In this document: positions 23,700 through 32,409 of the stretch, in pieces
Layout: each line of letters begins with the position of its first letter
How positions within the stretch are numbered: position 1 is the stretch's first letter
NCBI RefSeq assembly: GCF_007995155.1
Contig: NZ_CP042593.1
Coordinates: 1,158,001 to 1,222,000, forward strand
DNA from: Cytobacillus dafuensis
GTDB lineage: Bacteria; Bacillota; Bacilli; Bacillales; Cytobacillaceae
DNA: 64,000 nt
Reading direction: 5' to 3'
Made by a program: the position numbers and the translations under genes
The notes under the pieces: model-generated
Databases searched by the model: none
Told to the model about the DNA's origin: nothing
Seen by the model: only the letters and a program-made list of their open reading frames with translations

Positions 23700-25289
23700 A
23701 TGAAGTTATTCACAAATATAAGATTATCTGTTTTTATACCGATGTCCGTTATTCTTTTATTAGCAATCATTATCGGGGTAGTTGCGCCTGAATCTTTTTA
23801 TAATATTGAAAATGCAATCGTTCAGTTTGCTTTCCAAAACTTTGGATGGTTATTTCAGCTATCAAGTGTGTTATTTTTAGGTATTTGTATTTATTTAATG
23901 GCCTCAAAATATGGAAAAATTAGGATCGGTGGTCCTGATGCGAAGCCCGAATTGTCAACATGGAATTGGCTTACGATTTCATTAACTGCAGGTATTGCAA
24001 CGGGGATCTTATTTTGGGGCATTGCAGAGCCTATCACCCATTTTATGAACCCTCCTATAGAACTAGGAATAGTGGCAGGAAGTGAAGAGGCGGCAATGTT
24101 CTCATTGTCTCAAACATTCATTCATTGGACGTTTTCTCCCTATGCGATGTACGGATTGGCAGGAGTCGGGATCGCGTTTGCTGTATATAATGCAAAACTT
24201 CCTTACCAGGTTAGTTCTGTACTATATCCAGTGTTTGGAAAGAGAATTAACGGTTCCGTGGGAGCCATAGTCGATAATTTATGTTTATTTGCTATAGTCG
24301 GTGGTATAGCTGCTGTACTCGGTGTAGGAACAATGCAAATTGCAACAGGCTTAAACATCATTACCGGTATCCCTAATGGTAAAGTGACATGGATTATTAT
24401 TGTTAGTATTATTGTGGCTACGTATATCATTTCGAGTTATACCGGGATTAATAGAGGGATTCGTTGGCTTGCTGACAAAAACACGAAAATATTTATTGTT
24501 TTAGCAATCTTTGTGTTTATTTTTGGACCAATGTCATTTATTTTATCACTTGGAACACAGTCATTTGGCCATTACATTCAAGACTTCTTCATTAGATCTC
24601 TGTATTTGAGCCCAATAGATGGTTCAGAATGGCCAAGATGGTGGCCAATCTATTACTGGGCCATATGGTTGGCATATGCACCATTAATGGGAATGTTTTT
24701 AGCAAGAATTTCAAAAGGACGAACCATTAAACAGTTTATGATTATGAACGTTGGGGTACCAGCTATATTTGGTCTAATATGGTTTTCTATTTTTGGTGGT
24801 TCAGCTATTAATCTTCAATTAAATGGGGCAGGTATTTGGGAATCCATTGAAAAACATGGGATGGAAGTATCCGTTTTTTCCTTTTTGGAACATTACCCTT
24901 TAGCGACAATAACGAGCCTTGTTTTTATCATTACTGTATATATATCAATTGTTACGATGGCTGACTCGATGACAACTACTATTTCTTCTTTAACAGTAAA
25001 AACTTCAGGAGGCAGAGTTTCTGAAGCTCCAGGCAGAGTAAAAATCTATTGGGGAATCATTATGTCTTCAATGGCTATTATCAATCTATTGTCTGCCAGC
25101 GGAAAGATTAGCGGGATCGATGCTACAAAGCAAATTGCAACGATAGCAGGCTTTCCGATTTTGTTTTTCATGCTCTTATTGGCTTATACAACATTAAAGC
25201 TTATTACACAGCAGGAAAAATACGATGTTGCAACGTTTCCTGAATCAGCAAAGGTTATATTGGTGGATGATTCTAAGAATGAATCATAG
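23700..25289 (+). CDS. BCCT family betaine/choline-type transporter
   Basis: A 529-aa transporter with 12 helices. BCCT hallmarks are ATGILFWGIAEPITHF, the tryptophan-rich segment WPIYYWAIWLAYAPLMGMF that lines the betaine site, and FLARISKGRTIKQF. It is of the OpuD/BetP type and takes up glycine betaine or related trimethylammonium compounds, usually Na+-coupled, against osmotic stress. The C terminus is short, without the long osmosensing tail of BetP. A GGGGG RBS lies 6-7 bases before the ATG. It is absent from this position in the B. subtilis order. Confidence 0.9.
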   Translation: MKLFTNIRLSVFIPMSVILLLAIIIGVVAPESFYNIENAIVQFAFQNFGWLFQLSSVLFLGICIYLMASKYGKIRIGGPDAKPELSTWNWLTISLTAGIATGILFWGIAEPITHFMNPPIELGIVAGSEEAAMFSLSQTFIHWTFSPYAMYGLAGVGIAFAVYNAKLPYQVSSVLYPVFGKRINGSVGAIVDNLCLFAIVGGIAAVLGVGTMQIATGLNIITGIPNGKVTWIIIVSIIVATYIISSYTGINRGIRWLADKNTKIFIVLAIFVFIFGPMSFILSLGTQSFGHYIQDFFIRSLYLSPIDGSEWPRWWPIYYWAIWLAYAPLMGMFLARISKGRTIKQFMIMNVGVPAIFGLIWFSIFGGSAINLQLNGAGIWESIEKHGMEVSVFSFLEHYPLATITSLVFIITVYISIVTMADSMTTTISSLTVKTSGGRVSEAPGRVKIYWGIIMSSMAIINLLSASGKISGIDATKQIATIAGFPILFFMLLLAYTTLKLITQQEKYDVATFPESAKVILVDDSKNES

Positions 25290-25296
25290 CATGTTT

Positions 25297-25357
25297 GAGC
25301 AGTAATGGTAATAAGATTAAATACATTACTGCTCGGTTGTAACCGAGATTGTTTTTT
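25297..25357 (+). terminator. Double hairpin terminator after the BCCT gene
   Basis: GAGCAGTAATG pairs with CATTACTGCTC; overlapping it, CTCGGTT-GT-AACCGAG forms a second hairpin followed by TTTTTT. Confidence 0.8.
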
Positions 25358-25524
25358 CGTATTAGGGTAATGAGATACCCTACTGCTAAGGATTTGGGAA
25401 AAGTAGAGTGACAACCGTTTACGTTTTTTATTTTCTCATATTACCTTTTAATTAAAACTTAATTAAAGATTTTTCATGAAATAATGCTATAATTACGGAA
25501 AAATGGTTAAAGGACGGATCATTC

Positions 25525-26385
25525 TTGGAGACAATACAAATAAAAGGACCATATAATTTTGATCTAGTATTGGACAGGCTATCCATAGACCCTCTTAATC
25601 ATGTCAATCTGGAAAATCGATCGGTAAAAGTGCCGTTGTTATTTGAAAACGAGCCGGTAGTAGCCGAGGTGAAAGCAACAGGAACGACTCTTGCACCTGA
25701 ATTTGTGATCGAAGGAACAGTAGGAAGATGGAAAGAAAAAGCCGATCAGAGACTCGCGGAAATTTTCCAATGGCATGTCCCGCTTGAAAGCATCGCTGAG
25801 CATTTCAAAAATACCGATCTCAAGGAAATATTCAACACGCACTATGGAACGCCCATCGTATTAGATTTTTCTCCATACAGTTGTTTAGTAAAATGTATTA
25901 TCCACCAGCAGCTGAATTTAGCTTTTGCCCATACATTAACAGAACGGTTTGTTAAAACATTTGGGTTTGAAAAAGATGGCGTGTGGTTCTATCCGCTGCC
26001 AGAAAAAGTGGCTACTCTTAAAGTGGAAGATCTTCGGGAGCTGCAATTTAGCGGGCGTAAAGCGGAATATGTAATAGGCATTGCCAATGAAATCGTAAAT
26101 GGAAACTTAAACTTTGAAGAAATGAAAAACAAGTCTGATGAAGATATTTTTAAGCAAATGATCAAGCTTCGAGGGGTAGGTCCATGGACCGTCCAAAATT
26201 TCCTCATGTTTGGGCTTGGCAGATTGAATCTTTTTCCAATTGCCGACATTGGAATTCAAAATGCATTGAAAAAGCTTTACCAATTAGAAGCAAAACCAAC
26301 CTTAGAAGAAATGGAGACATTCTCGAAAGGGTGGGAACCTTACTTAAGCTATGCTTCCCTTTATTTATGGAGGAGCATCGAATAA
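25525..26385 (+). CDS. yfjP: DNA-3-methyladenine glycosylase, AlkA/YfjP type
   Basis: A 286-aa HhH-GPD protein for base excision repair of alkylated purines. The hairpin-helix-hairpin is KLRGVGPWTVQNFLMFGLGR and the catalytic Asp lies in LFPIADIGIQNA. The N-terminal 110 residues are the TATA-binding-like AlkA domain. It starts at TTG 25525 with AAAGGACG about 10 bases upstream. rlmCD follows after 19 bases; yfjP-yfjO adjacency is as in B. subtilis. Together with the AlkD-like gene at 6.6 kb it makes two alkyl-base repair genes in the window. Confidence 0.88.
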   Translation: METIQIKGPYNFDLVLDRLSIDPLNHVNLENRSVKVPLLFENEPVVAEVKATGTTLAPEFVIEGTVGRWKEKADQRLAEIFQWHVPLESIAEHFKNTDLKEIFNTHYGTPIVLDFSPYSCLVKCIIHQQLNLAFAHTLTERFVKTFGFEKDGVWFYPLPEKVATLKVEDLRELQFSGRKAEYVIGIANEIVNGNLNFEEMKNKSDEDIFKQMIKLRGVGPWTVQNFLMFGLGRLNLFPIADIGIQNALKKLYQLEAKPTLEEMETFSKGWEPYLSYASLYLWRSIE

Positions 26386-26404
26386 TCTGGAGTGAATAAT
26401 CATC

Positions 26405-27790
26405 ATGAAACAAGAACAGTCCGTAAAAATAAAACTAAACCAAACTTTTCCACTAACAATCAAACGCCTCGGAATCAATGGTGAAGGCGTAGGCTATTTT
26501 AAAAAGCAGGTTGTCTTTGTACCAGGTGCCTTACCAGGAGAAGAAGTTGTGGTAGAAGCTTTGAAAGTCCATCCGAAGTTTGCAGAAGCAAAAATTAAGA
26601 AAATCCGCAAGAAATCAGAGCATCGTGTACAGCCGCTTTGTCCTGTATATGAGGAATGCGGAGGATGCCAGCTACAGCATCTACAATATAGCCAGCAGCT
26701 AAAAGAAAAACGTGACATTGTCATCCAGGCATTAGAAAGACATACAAAACTGAGTCTTGATCAGATTGAAATTAAAGAGACTATTGGAATGGAAGATCCA
26801 TGGAATTACCGAAACAAAAGTCAATTCCAAGTAGGCTCTAGAGATGGCAAGGTTCTAGCTGGGCTTTACGGAATGAACTCCCATAAGCTTATCAACATTG
26901 ATCAATGTGCTGTTCAGCATCCGAAAACAAGCAAAGCGACTGGCAAGGTGAAACGAATTCTCCAAGACTTACAAATCCCAATCTATAATGAAAGAACAAG
27001 AAAGGGACTCGTAAGAACAATTGTTACAAGAGTCGGCATCCAAACAGGAGAATTGCAAATTGTTCTCATCACAACGAAAAGAGAACTGCCTAAAAAACAA
27101 TTGATTGTTCAAGAAATCAAAAAACGCCTGCCCGAAGTAAAATCCATCATTCAAAACATTAATGGGCAAAAAACGTCCTTAATTTTTGGAGAAGAAACAA
27201 TCAATCTTGAAGGAAAGGATTTTATCCAGGAGACGCTAGGCGATCTTTCATTCGAACTGTCTGCTCGAACATTCTTCCAGCTTAACCCTGTGCAAACCGT
27301 CAAACTATATAATGAAGTAAAGAAGGCGGCAGGCCTAACGGGAAAAGAAAAAGTAGTGGATGCCTATTGCGGCGTTGGCACAATCGGCTTATGGGTCTCT
27401 GACCAAGCGGCTGATATCCGTGGAATGGATATTATTCCTGAATCGATTGAGGATGCGAAGAAAAATGCTGCACGACATGGTATTAAGCATGCTGAGTACG
27501 TCACTGGAAAAGCAGAGGTATTGCTGCCGAAATGGGTGAAAGAGGGATGGAAGCCTGATGTGATCATTGTGGATCCGCCTAGAACGGGGCTTGATGAGCA
27601 ACTAATAAAAACGATTTTGAAAGTGAAGCCTAAGAAGGTTGTTTATGTGTCATGTAATCCATCGACTTTGGCTAAGGATATTGAGGTTTTGAGTGCTAGC
27701 TATAAGGTTGATATGATTCAGCCGGTGGATATGTTTCCACAGACGAGTCATGTTGAGTGTATTTCACAGATAGTTTTAAAAAATGATTGA
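26405..27790 (+). CDS. rlmCD: 23S rRNA (uracil-C5)-methyltransferase RlmCD
   Basis: A 461-aa TrmA-family enzyme. It has an N-terminal TRAM domain ([30 protein letters not shown] in part), cluster cysteines [14 protein letters not shown], a SAM-binding [13 protein letters not shown], the catalytic Asp and Pro in DPPRTGLDE and the nucleophile Cys in [13 protein letters not shown]. subtilis RlmCD (YefA) and its paralogue YfjO are the models; by synteny this is the yfjO position, so either paralogue name is possible. A large serine recombinase remnant lies directly behind the 3' end. Confidence 0.88.
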   Translation: MKQEQSVKIKLNQTFPLTIKRLGINGEGVGYFKKQVVFVPGALPGEEVVVEALKVHPKFAEAKIKKIRKKSEHRVQPLCPVYEECGGCQLQHLQYSQQLKEKRDIVIQALERHTKLSLDQIEIKETIGMEDPWNYRNKSQFQVGSRDGKVLAGLYGMNSHKLINIDQCAVQHPKTSKATGKVKRILQDLQIPIYNERTRKGLVRTIVTRVGIQTGELQIVLITTKRELPKKQLIVQEIKKRLPEVKSIIQNINGQKTSLIFGEETINLEGKDFIQETLGDLSFELSARTFFQLNPVQTVKLYNEVKKAAGLTGKEKVVDAYCGVGTIGLWVSDQAADIRGMDIIPESIEDAKKNAARHGIKHAEYVTGKAEVLLPKWVKEGWKPDVIIVDPPRTGLDEQLIKTILKVKPKKVVYVSCNPSTLAKDIEVLSASYKVDMIQPVDMFPQTSHVECISQIVLKND

Positions 27791-27803
27791 GTGAGATTAT
27801 TGC

Positions 27804-28173
27804 CCCCCCAACCTTTGCGAATTTGTTATATATTTTAACAACTTTGCTTTCGTTCACTTCAATCTTATCATAGTTACGCAATAGCATTTCTAGGGTTAAA
27901 GTATCAAATTACAAAAACTCATTCTAAATGTTTTTTGATGGTAGTTAGTTTACTTGTTGAGTGACTTTCTGCCATTATTTTTTTTGTTTTTTGCTTTTCA
28001 ACTTCTAATTGTAGTAGTTTATCTTGTACCAAACTAACGAGGTTTTTATAATCCTCTTTTAAAATGTTCTCGCTAATGAATTTTTGCAGGGCTTTTCGCT
28101 TCATGTATATTTGTTTCTGAACTTGTTTAGATTGTAGCAATGCTTTATTTAACAGCAATATTCCCAAAAACAA
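27804..28173 (-). pseudogene. C-terminal relic of a large serine recombinase
   Basis: On the minus strand an open stretch (KRKALQKFISENILKEDYKNL and a coiled coil) stops at 27919. In another frame, ending about 27804, DTLTLEMLLRNYDKIEVNES continues to KIYNKF. This order, coiled coil then a beta-rich tail of the form ltlEml..yDKIEV....VKIYnkF, is how large serine recombinases of phages, ICEs and SpoIVCA end. The catalytic and DNA-binding domains are gone and a frameshift separates the parts. It sits just behind rlmCD, where an att site would be expected. Confidence 0.5.
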
Positions 28174-28213
28174 AATGAAAGCCCTGCAGAGATGTAATCT
28201 CCACAGAGCTTTC
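28160..28213 (-). terminator. Terminator of the exopolysaccharide operon
   Basis: Reading the minus strand, AAAGCTCTGTGGAGAT pairs with ATCTCTGCAGGGCTTT around a 3-base loop, then TTTTGTTTTT. Confidence 0.85.
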
Positions 28214-28283
28214 CCTAACTATTTGTCAGCTGATCTTTCGACAAAATTCGATGAGCGACAGGGACTTTTCAGGGAATTTCCTT

Positions 28284-29201
28284 TCACTCACCTAAAATAT
28301 CTTTAAAATCATCCAATGATAATTTGGGGAATACTTGCCACCTTGGGATTTCCAATGATCGCCCAAATGGCTCAGCATAACCAGGGTTAACGGTAAAAGC
28401 CATTTTTGTATTTAGTTCCTGCAAAATTTCCAACGTTTCTTCATTATATTCTCCATATGGAGCAGCAAATGTTATGGATTGTCCAAGCCATTCATTTGCC
28501 CGAACCAAATCCTCCTTGACTTCTGCTTTATCGTAGGCCGTCACGAAGGACATACCATTTTTATTTTTTTGATGGAACATGTTCGTGTGGTTTCCGTAAT
28601 CAAATACATCCGAACTTTTTCTCACCTCATCAATACTGGCATATTGATGGAGAGCTGGTTTATAATGGACGTCTTCCTTTGTAATTAAGCCAGTTATCAA
28701 AAAATGTACTGCTTGAAAACCATGGTCTTTTAATACAGGATAGGCAAATTCAAAAACATTTTTAAAGCCGTCATCAAAGGTAAGTAAGACACTTTTAGCG
28801 GGTACCCTTTTCTCTCCAGTCATAAAAAGTTCGAATTCCTTTAACGATAATACCGTATAATGATTCTCCTTTAAGTAGTCCATCTGGGATTGAAAGTTTT
28901 CAAGAGTGATAATCGTCTCCTCTAACTCTCCATTATCTTGGAAATGGTGCTTTTCCAATTTTTCCTTTGGAATCACTTGATGATACATGAGCACGACAAC
29001 CTTACTAGCATATTCCTCCATTCCCGTAAAATCTTTATTCACAGTATTGTATGGGACATTTGATACATTTAATGGTCCTTTGGCGGCAGCAGGAATAGCT
29101 CCATAATGGATAATATAGTCATAAAGTAAATAACAAAGAGGCAAAATAATCATCAAAAAAAGGGTTGTAAAAATAACATTGGATACAACATATTTTTTCA
29201 T
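28284..29201 (-). CDS. Membrane-anchored polysaccharide deacetylase, IcaB/PgaB-like
   Basis: A 305-aa protein with one N-terminal membrane helix and an extracellular NodB domain. It has VVLMYHQVIPKE, LTFDDGFKNVFEFAYPVL with the catalytic Asp pair, a GNHTNMFH metal motif and APYGEYNEE. This order is that of IcaB-like enzymes, which remove N-acetyl groups from poly-N-acetylglucosamine outside the cell. GGAGG lies 8 bases before the ATG, partly within the end of the preceding glycosyltransferase gene, 4 bases upstream, so the pair is translated from one mRNA. Confidence 0.85.
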   Translation of the reverse strand: MKKYVVSNVIFTTLFLMIILPLCYLLYDYIIHYGAIPAAAKGPLNVSNVPYNTVNKDFTGMEEYASKVVVLMYHQVIPKEKLEKHHFQDNGELEETIITLENFQSQMDYLKENHYTVLSLKEFELFMTGEKRVPAKSVLLTFDDGFKNVFEFAYPVLKDHGFQAVHFLITGLITKEDVHYKPALHQYASIDEVRKSSDVFDYGNHTNMFHQKNKNGMSFVTAYDKAEVKEDLVRANEWLGQSITFAAPYGEYNEETLEILQELNTKMAFTVNPGYAEPFGRSLEIPRWQVFPKLSLDDFKDILGE

Positions 29202-29205
29202 TCAT

Positions 29206-30570
29206 TTAACCTCCAATATTTTTAGTCACATTTCCTTCTTTATGAAATACGATCTGCTTTCCAATCCGTTCAGATCGACTCCACCCTTCCTTATCAAAAA
29301 AATAGATAATTGTGCCAATGGATACAAAGAGCAGGCCTGTTACACGATAAAACATAACCTCAAATGGGATAAAAAATAAAAGTGAAACAAAATCTTTTAT
29401 TTCATATTGGTGGCCATATCTACTAGAAACGATTAGAGTAGCAATATTTTGCAAAATCGCTAGTGAGATTGAAATGGTTAAAAGAAGAAATGCTAATTTT
29501 AAATGACTCATCGTTATGAGGACAACAACAGGGACAAGAAGTGTTGAATACGCACTTAAAGTTCCTAGTAAAAGAGAATCGAATAAAAGATAAGTTGATG
29601 CTGTAAAGTTCATTTTTCGATAAAAGGATTTTCGATACGTAATAACGCAATCCACAAATGCCTTTTGCCATCGTATGCGCTGCTTAAATAAATTTTTGAA
29701 GCTTTCTGGACATTCTGTATAACAAACAGCTTCTGGGACAAAAGCAATCCGTTTACCTTTCATTTTCGTTCCAATCAATTCTTGAATTCTTAATGTAATA
29801 TCCATATCTTCACCAACCGTTTTTCTATAACCTTTAGCCTCAAGCAAAATGCTTTTGCGAAAAGCCCCAAACGCACCGGCGATAACAGTCATGGACTGTA
29901 ATTTAGCTTGAGTTGCTTTATGCAAATAAAAGGATGTCATGTATTGAACAACTTGAAAACGAATAAGTCCGGAAATTTTAAAAGACGGTGTGAAGGCATT
30001 CCTTTCATTTTTATATCCTTGAACAATGTTCACCAACCCGCCGGCAGCGACGACTTTGTTATTGGAGAAGGCTTTGTTCATCTCTTTTAACGCGTTTGGT
30101 TCTAATACGCTGTCAGCGTCCAAAGTAATAATAATTTCCTTTTCCGCAAATTCGATACCTGTGTTTAATGCATCTGCTTTCCCCCCATTTTCTTTATCAA
30201 TCACAAAGATATTAGGAAATCTTTGAGAGCGATACAGATCGTTCACCCTTTCGTGATTTAATCGCCCTAATTTCCCTCTGAAAGTTTTTTTAAGCGTAAG
30301 CAAGTCGTCTAATATCTTTAATGTATTGTCAATCGAACCGTCATTTATGAAAAAAACTTCAAGATTTGTGTAATTCACATTTTGGATTCCCATAAGACAA
30401 TTTTTTATAACAAGGCTCTCATTGTAAGCAGGAATAAGTATGCAAATTCCTGTTTCTTTGCTTGGATCATTCTGTTTTTGAGGTCTGCTTGTATATAAAG
30501 GAATAAACATATATATAGTGTGAAAAAGGCCAAAAATACAAAAAAGAACGATTGTCATTATTAAGATCAC
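29206..30570 (-). CDS. Processive family 2 glycosyltransferase, IcaA/PgaC-like
   Basis: A 454-aa membrane synthase. One N-terminal helix is followed by a GT-A domain with ILIPAYNES, the FINDGSIDNT strand, the TLDADSVLE metal motif, a GEDMDIT acceptor motif and QRIRWQKAF (Q-x-x-RW), the marks of processive beta-glycan synthases. Four C-terminal helices would form the export pore. The start is GTG 30570 with GAGGAGG 7 bases before it. With the deacetylase behind it, a PNAG-like polymer is the best guess; other beta-glycans are possible. SinR-like boxes overlap its promoter region. Confidence 0.87.
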   Translation of the reverse strand: MILIMTIVLFCIFGLFHTIYMFIPLYTSRPQKQNDPSKETGICILIPAYNESLVIKNCLMGIQNVNYTNLEVFFINDGSIDNTLKILDDLLTLKKTFRGKLGRLNHERVNDLYRSQRFPNIFVIDKENGGKADALNTGIEFAEKEIIITLDADSVLEPNALKEMNKAFSNNKVVAAGGLVNIVQGYKNERNAFTPSFKISGLIRFQVVQYMTSFYLHKATQAKLQSMTVIAGAFGAFRKSILLEAKGYRKTVGEDMDITLRIQELIGTKMKGKRIAFVPEAVCYTECPESFKNLFKQRIRWQKAFVDCVITYRKSFYRKMNFTASTYLLFDSLLLGTLSAYSTLLVPVVVLITMSHLKLAFLLLTISISLAILQNIATLIVSSRYGHQYEIKDFVSLLFFIPFEVMFYRVTGLLFVSIGTIIYFFDKEGWSRSERIGKQIVFHKEGNVTKNIGG

Positions 30571-30611
30571 TTTTCATCCTCCTCGGACCACTATGAATAG
30601 TTTGATGGATT

Positions 30612-30659
30612 GTTCTTTATACTAAATAACAAACAAGAAAAATATTCTTTATTAAGAAC
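30612..30659 (-). promoter_or_regulatory. SinR-like boxes before the GT2 gene
   Basis: GTTCTTT on the plus strand at 30612-30618 and the palindrome-like ATTCTTTATTAAGAAC at 30644-30659 match the SinR consensus GTTCTYT in inverted orientations. They lie 40-90 bases before the GT2 start; on the minus strand TATAAAG just touches the first box and could be a -10. SinR represses matrix operons in B. subtilis. Binding here is inference. Confidence 0.55.
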
Positions 30660-30683
30660 AGTTTGGGTAAAAAAAATAACGAA

Positions 30684-31565
30684 CTATCCCCCAGTTTGCT
30701 GATAAACCTTGACATAATCAACTTGAAAAAGAACTGGAAATTGGGTTGTGTGATCGGGACTTCCCGGCCAATCCCCACCAACTGCTGTATTTAAGTATAA
30801 ATACATTTCCTCTTGAGGAATATGATGATCAACTCTAAACCGTTCAACTCCATCAATAATCCATATAATCTCTTTTGGAGTCCATTCAATTCCAAAAACG
30901 TGAAACCCATTGGAATAATCCTCACCTATATAGTTACTGGAAAGACTTTTTAAAGAACGATCCTCCCCTTGCCAATGCATCACCATCCAAATTTCCTCTG
31001 GTTTATGCCCTAGCATCTCCATAATATCTATTTCTGGCAGCCAAATATGATCCGCGTTCGGCATCATCCAGAAAGCTGGAAAAACCCCTTGGCCTGATGG
31101 AAGTTTGGCCCTCATTTCAACTTTTCCATATAAAAAACTAAATTTATCCTTGGAATGGATTGCCCCAGATGTATACTTTCTATCACCTTTCTCTTCCTCT
31201 TTACTAATGATATTTAAAAAGCCCTTTTCAACATTTAGATTTTGATGCGAGTAAAATTGCAATTCATTATTCTTTTCTGCTGCCCATTCTTCAATATTCC
31301 ACTTGCTTTGATCCAAATGAAAGCCTTCGAAATCTTCTTCCCAAACAAGCTCCCACCCATTATGGCTCACCATTTCTTCTACCTCCGATTCGCCAGTTTC
31401 AGCTTCACTTTCATCTACATGAATCTCAGTATTGTCGTGTATTCCCTTTAACGAATCCGGACTCTCTACTTCTCCTTTTTTATCATCAAAATATATAAAA
31501 TATAGACTTACCCAAAATCCAGCAGCTAATATGAAAAGAAAAAGGAAGTTAACCCATTTTCCCAT
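30684..31565 (-). CDS. Membrane-anchored glycoside hydrolase family 16
   Basis: A 293-aa protein with one N-terminal membrane helix, an acidic linker of about 50 residues and a GH16 beta-jelly-roll. The catalytic signature is EIDIMEMLGH (Glu-x-Asp-x-x-Glu). Further family marks are WELVWEEDFEG at the domain start, GKVEMRAKLPSGQGVFPAFWMMP and WTPKEIIWIIDG. GH16 enzymes cut beta-1,3/1,4-glucans or galactans, not PNAG, so the neighbour synthase may make a different polymer, or this enzyme trims another one. GGGGGG precedes the ATG; the GT2 gene follows after 113 bases on the same strand. Confidence 0.85.
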   Translation of the reverse strand: MGKWVNFLFLFILAAGFWVSLYFIYFDDKKGEVESPDSLKGIHDNTEIHVDESEAETGESEVEEMVSHNGWELVWEEDFEGFHLDQSKWNIEEWAAEKNNELQFYSHQNLNVEKGFLNIISKEEEKGDRKYTSGAIHSKDKFSFLYGKVEMRAKLPSGQGVFPAFWMMPNADHIWLPEIDIMEMLGHKPEEIWMVMHWQGEDRSLKSLSSNYIGEDYSNGFHVFGIEWTPKEIIWIIDGVERFRVDHHIPQEEMYLYLNTAVGGDWPGSPDHTTQFPVLFQVDYVKVYQQTGG

Positions 31566-31595
31566 TGTTTTCGAATCCCCCCCTTTTCTTATTAT

Positions 31596-31694
31596 AGAAC
31601 AGATTTGTTCTTTATAAATAACATATTGTCATTATAATACATTCATCCATTTATTTTAACCCTTTTTAAGAACAATTTATTTTTTATATAGAAC
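31596..31694 (-). promoter_or_regulatory. SinR-like boxes and promoter of the GH16 gene
   Basis: AGAAC at 31596 and GTTCTTT at 31607-31613 form the inverted repeat AGAACAGATTTGTTCT. TAAGAAC at 31667-31673 and AGAAC at 31690 are further half-sites. On the minus strand TATAAT at about 31591-31596 is a -10 candidate that overlaps the first box, a layout suited to repression. Confidence 0.5.
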
Positions 31695-31703
31695 GATGAG
31701 GGC

Positions 31704-31812
31704 ATAGGGACTGTTCCTGCGTTTCCCTATTGGTTTAATCTTATATAGCCGCAAGTATGATATATGCAATACATTTTCGCCCAGAAACATGAGAACCGTC
31801 CCCGTGTTTTTG
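31704..31812. repeat. Dispersed repeat, copy 1
   Basis: Shares TTCCTGCGTTTCCCTATTG, a middle TTATATAGCCGCAAG block and the right end GAGAACCGTCC(C/A)CGTGTTTT with the sequence at 63142-63300. The outer parts contain inverted segments (GGGAC...GTCCC), as in REP-like elements. Confidence 0.55.
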
Positions 31813-32186
31813 GCTTTGTGATTGCTATAACAAATTTAAATCAAAAATTAGGATTGAACGTGGATTTAGAAGGATTATTTAACTAACTCTATAATAAAGG
31901 GTGTTCTACTACATCTTTTAAATTTTTGCACCACCCTCAACATTCACCACATTGTGAAGCGGTCGCGTGGTTGGAGCTGGTATAATAGAAAAGCAGTTGA
32001 TATAGAAAAAATCTATACCATCTGCTTTTTTGTTTATAAAAATACCATTCAGGACCGATTTTCGTTAAAATAAACATTGCCGATTTTCACAATAGTTTTT
32101 TCATAAATTATAAATGCCCAAATGTACTTGTGTTTGATAATAAGTTATTAAGCATGATATAAGTGTAAAAGAAGTGGAACATTTGG
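31813..32186. other. Gene-free region with a lone terminator
   Basis: TGGTATAAT at 31978-31986 is an extended -10 sequence. Just downstream, AGCAGTTGATATAGA and TCTATACCATCTGCT form a hairpin (31993-32031) followed by TTTTTT. No gene lies between them, so this is either the tail of a lost gene or a very short transcript. The rest is AT-rich and featureless. Confidence 0.4.
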
Positions 32187-32355
32187 CTTTAACCCGCATT
32201 AACGGGCAGTAATACTCCCACCTCAAAATTCAGCGAAAGCAAAGAAGTTAGGTGGGGGATGAAAGCCGACTAAGAACGCCACGTCATGTGGCAACGTCGG
32301 CACTAGCACGTCCTGTGCGTCGAAAAACCCCCACTGATTATAGTTTCACTTTATA
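32187..32355 (+). repeat. Hairpin-rich mobile-type element, copy A
   Basis: A 169-bp element that starts near CCCGCATTAACGGGCAGT and ends AGTTTCACTTTAT. It contains CCCACCT...AGGTGGG, an arm CCGAC...GTCGG enclosing GCCAC-GTCAT-GTGGC, and GCAC-GTCCT-GTGC, closed by GTGGGGG/CCCCCAC. A second copy lies at 53186-53449. No transposase gene is attached. The layout resembles the right-end, guide-RNA-like part of IS200/IS605 elements, which is inference. Confidence 0.65.
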
Positions 32356-32409
32356 TTTTTTGACCGAGAGTTTGAAGGTGTATCCATAGTGAGAGGATTT
32401 GAGTTTGAA

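Noticed and set aside
32187..32355. T-box or other known leader for the Dus gene
   Set aside because: No T-box sequence or specifier loop; the same element recurs at 53 kb before an unrelated gene.
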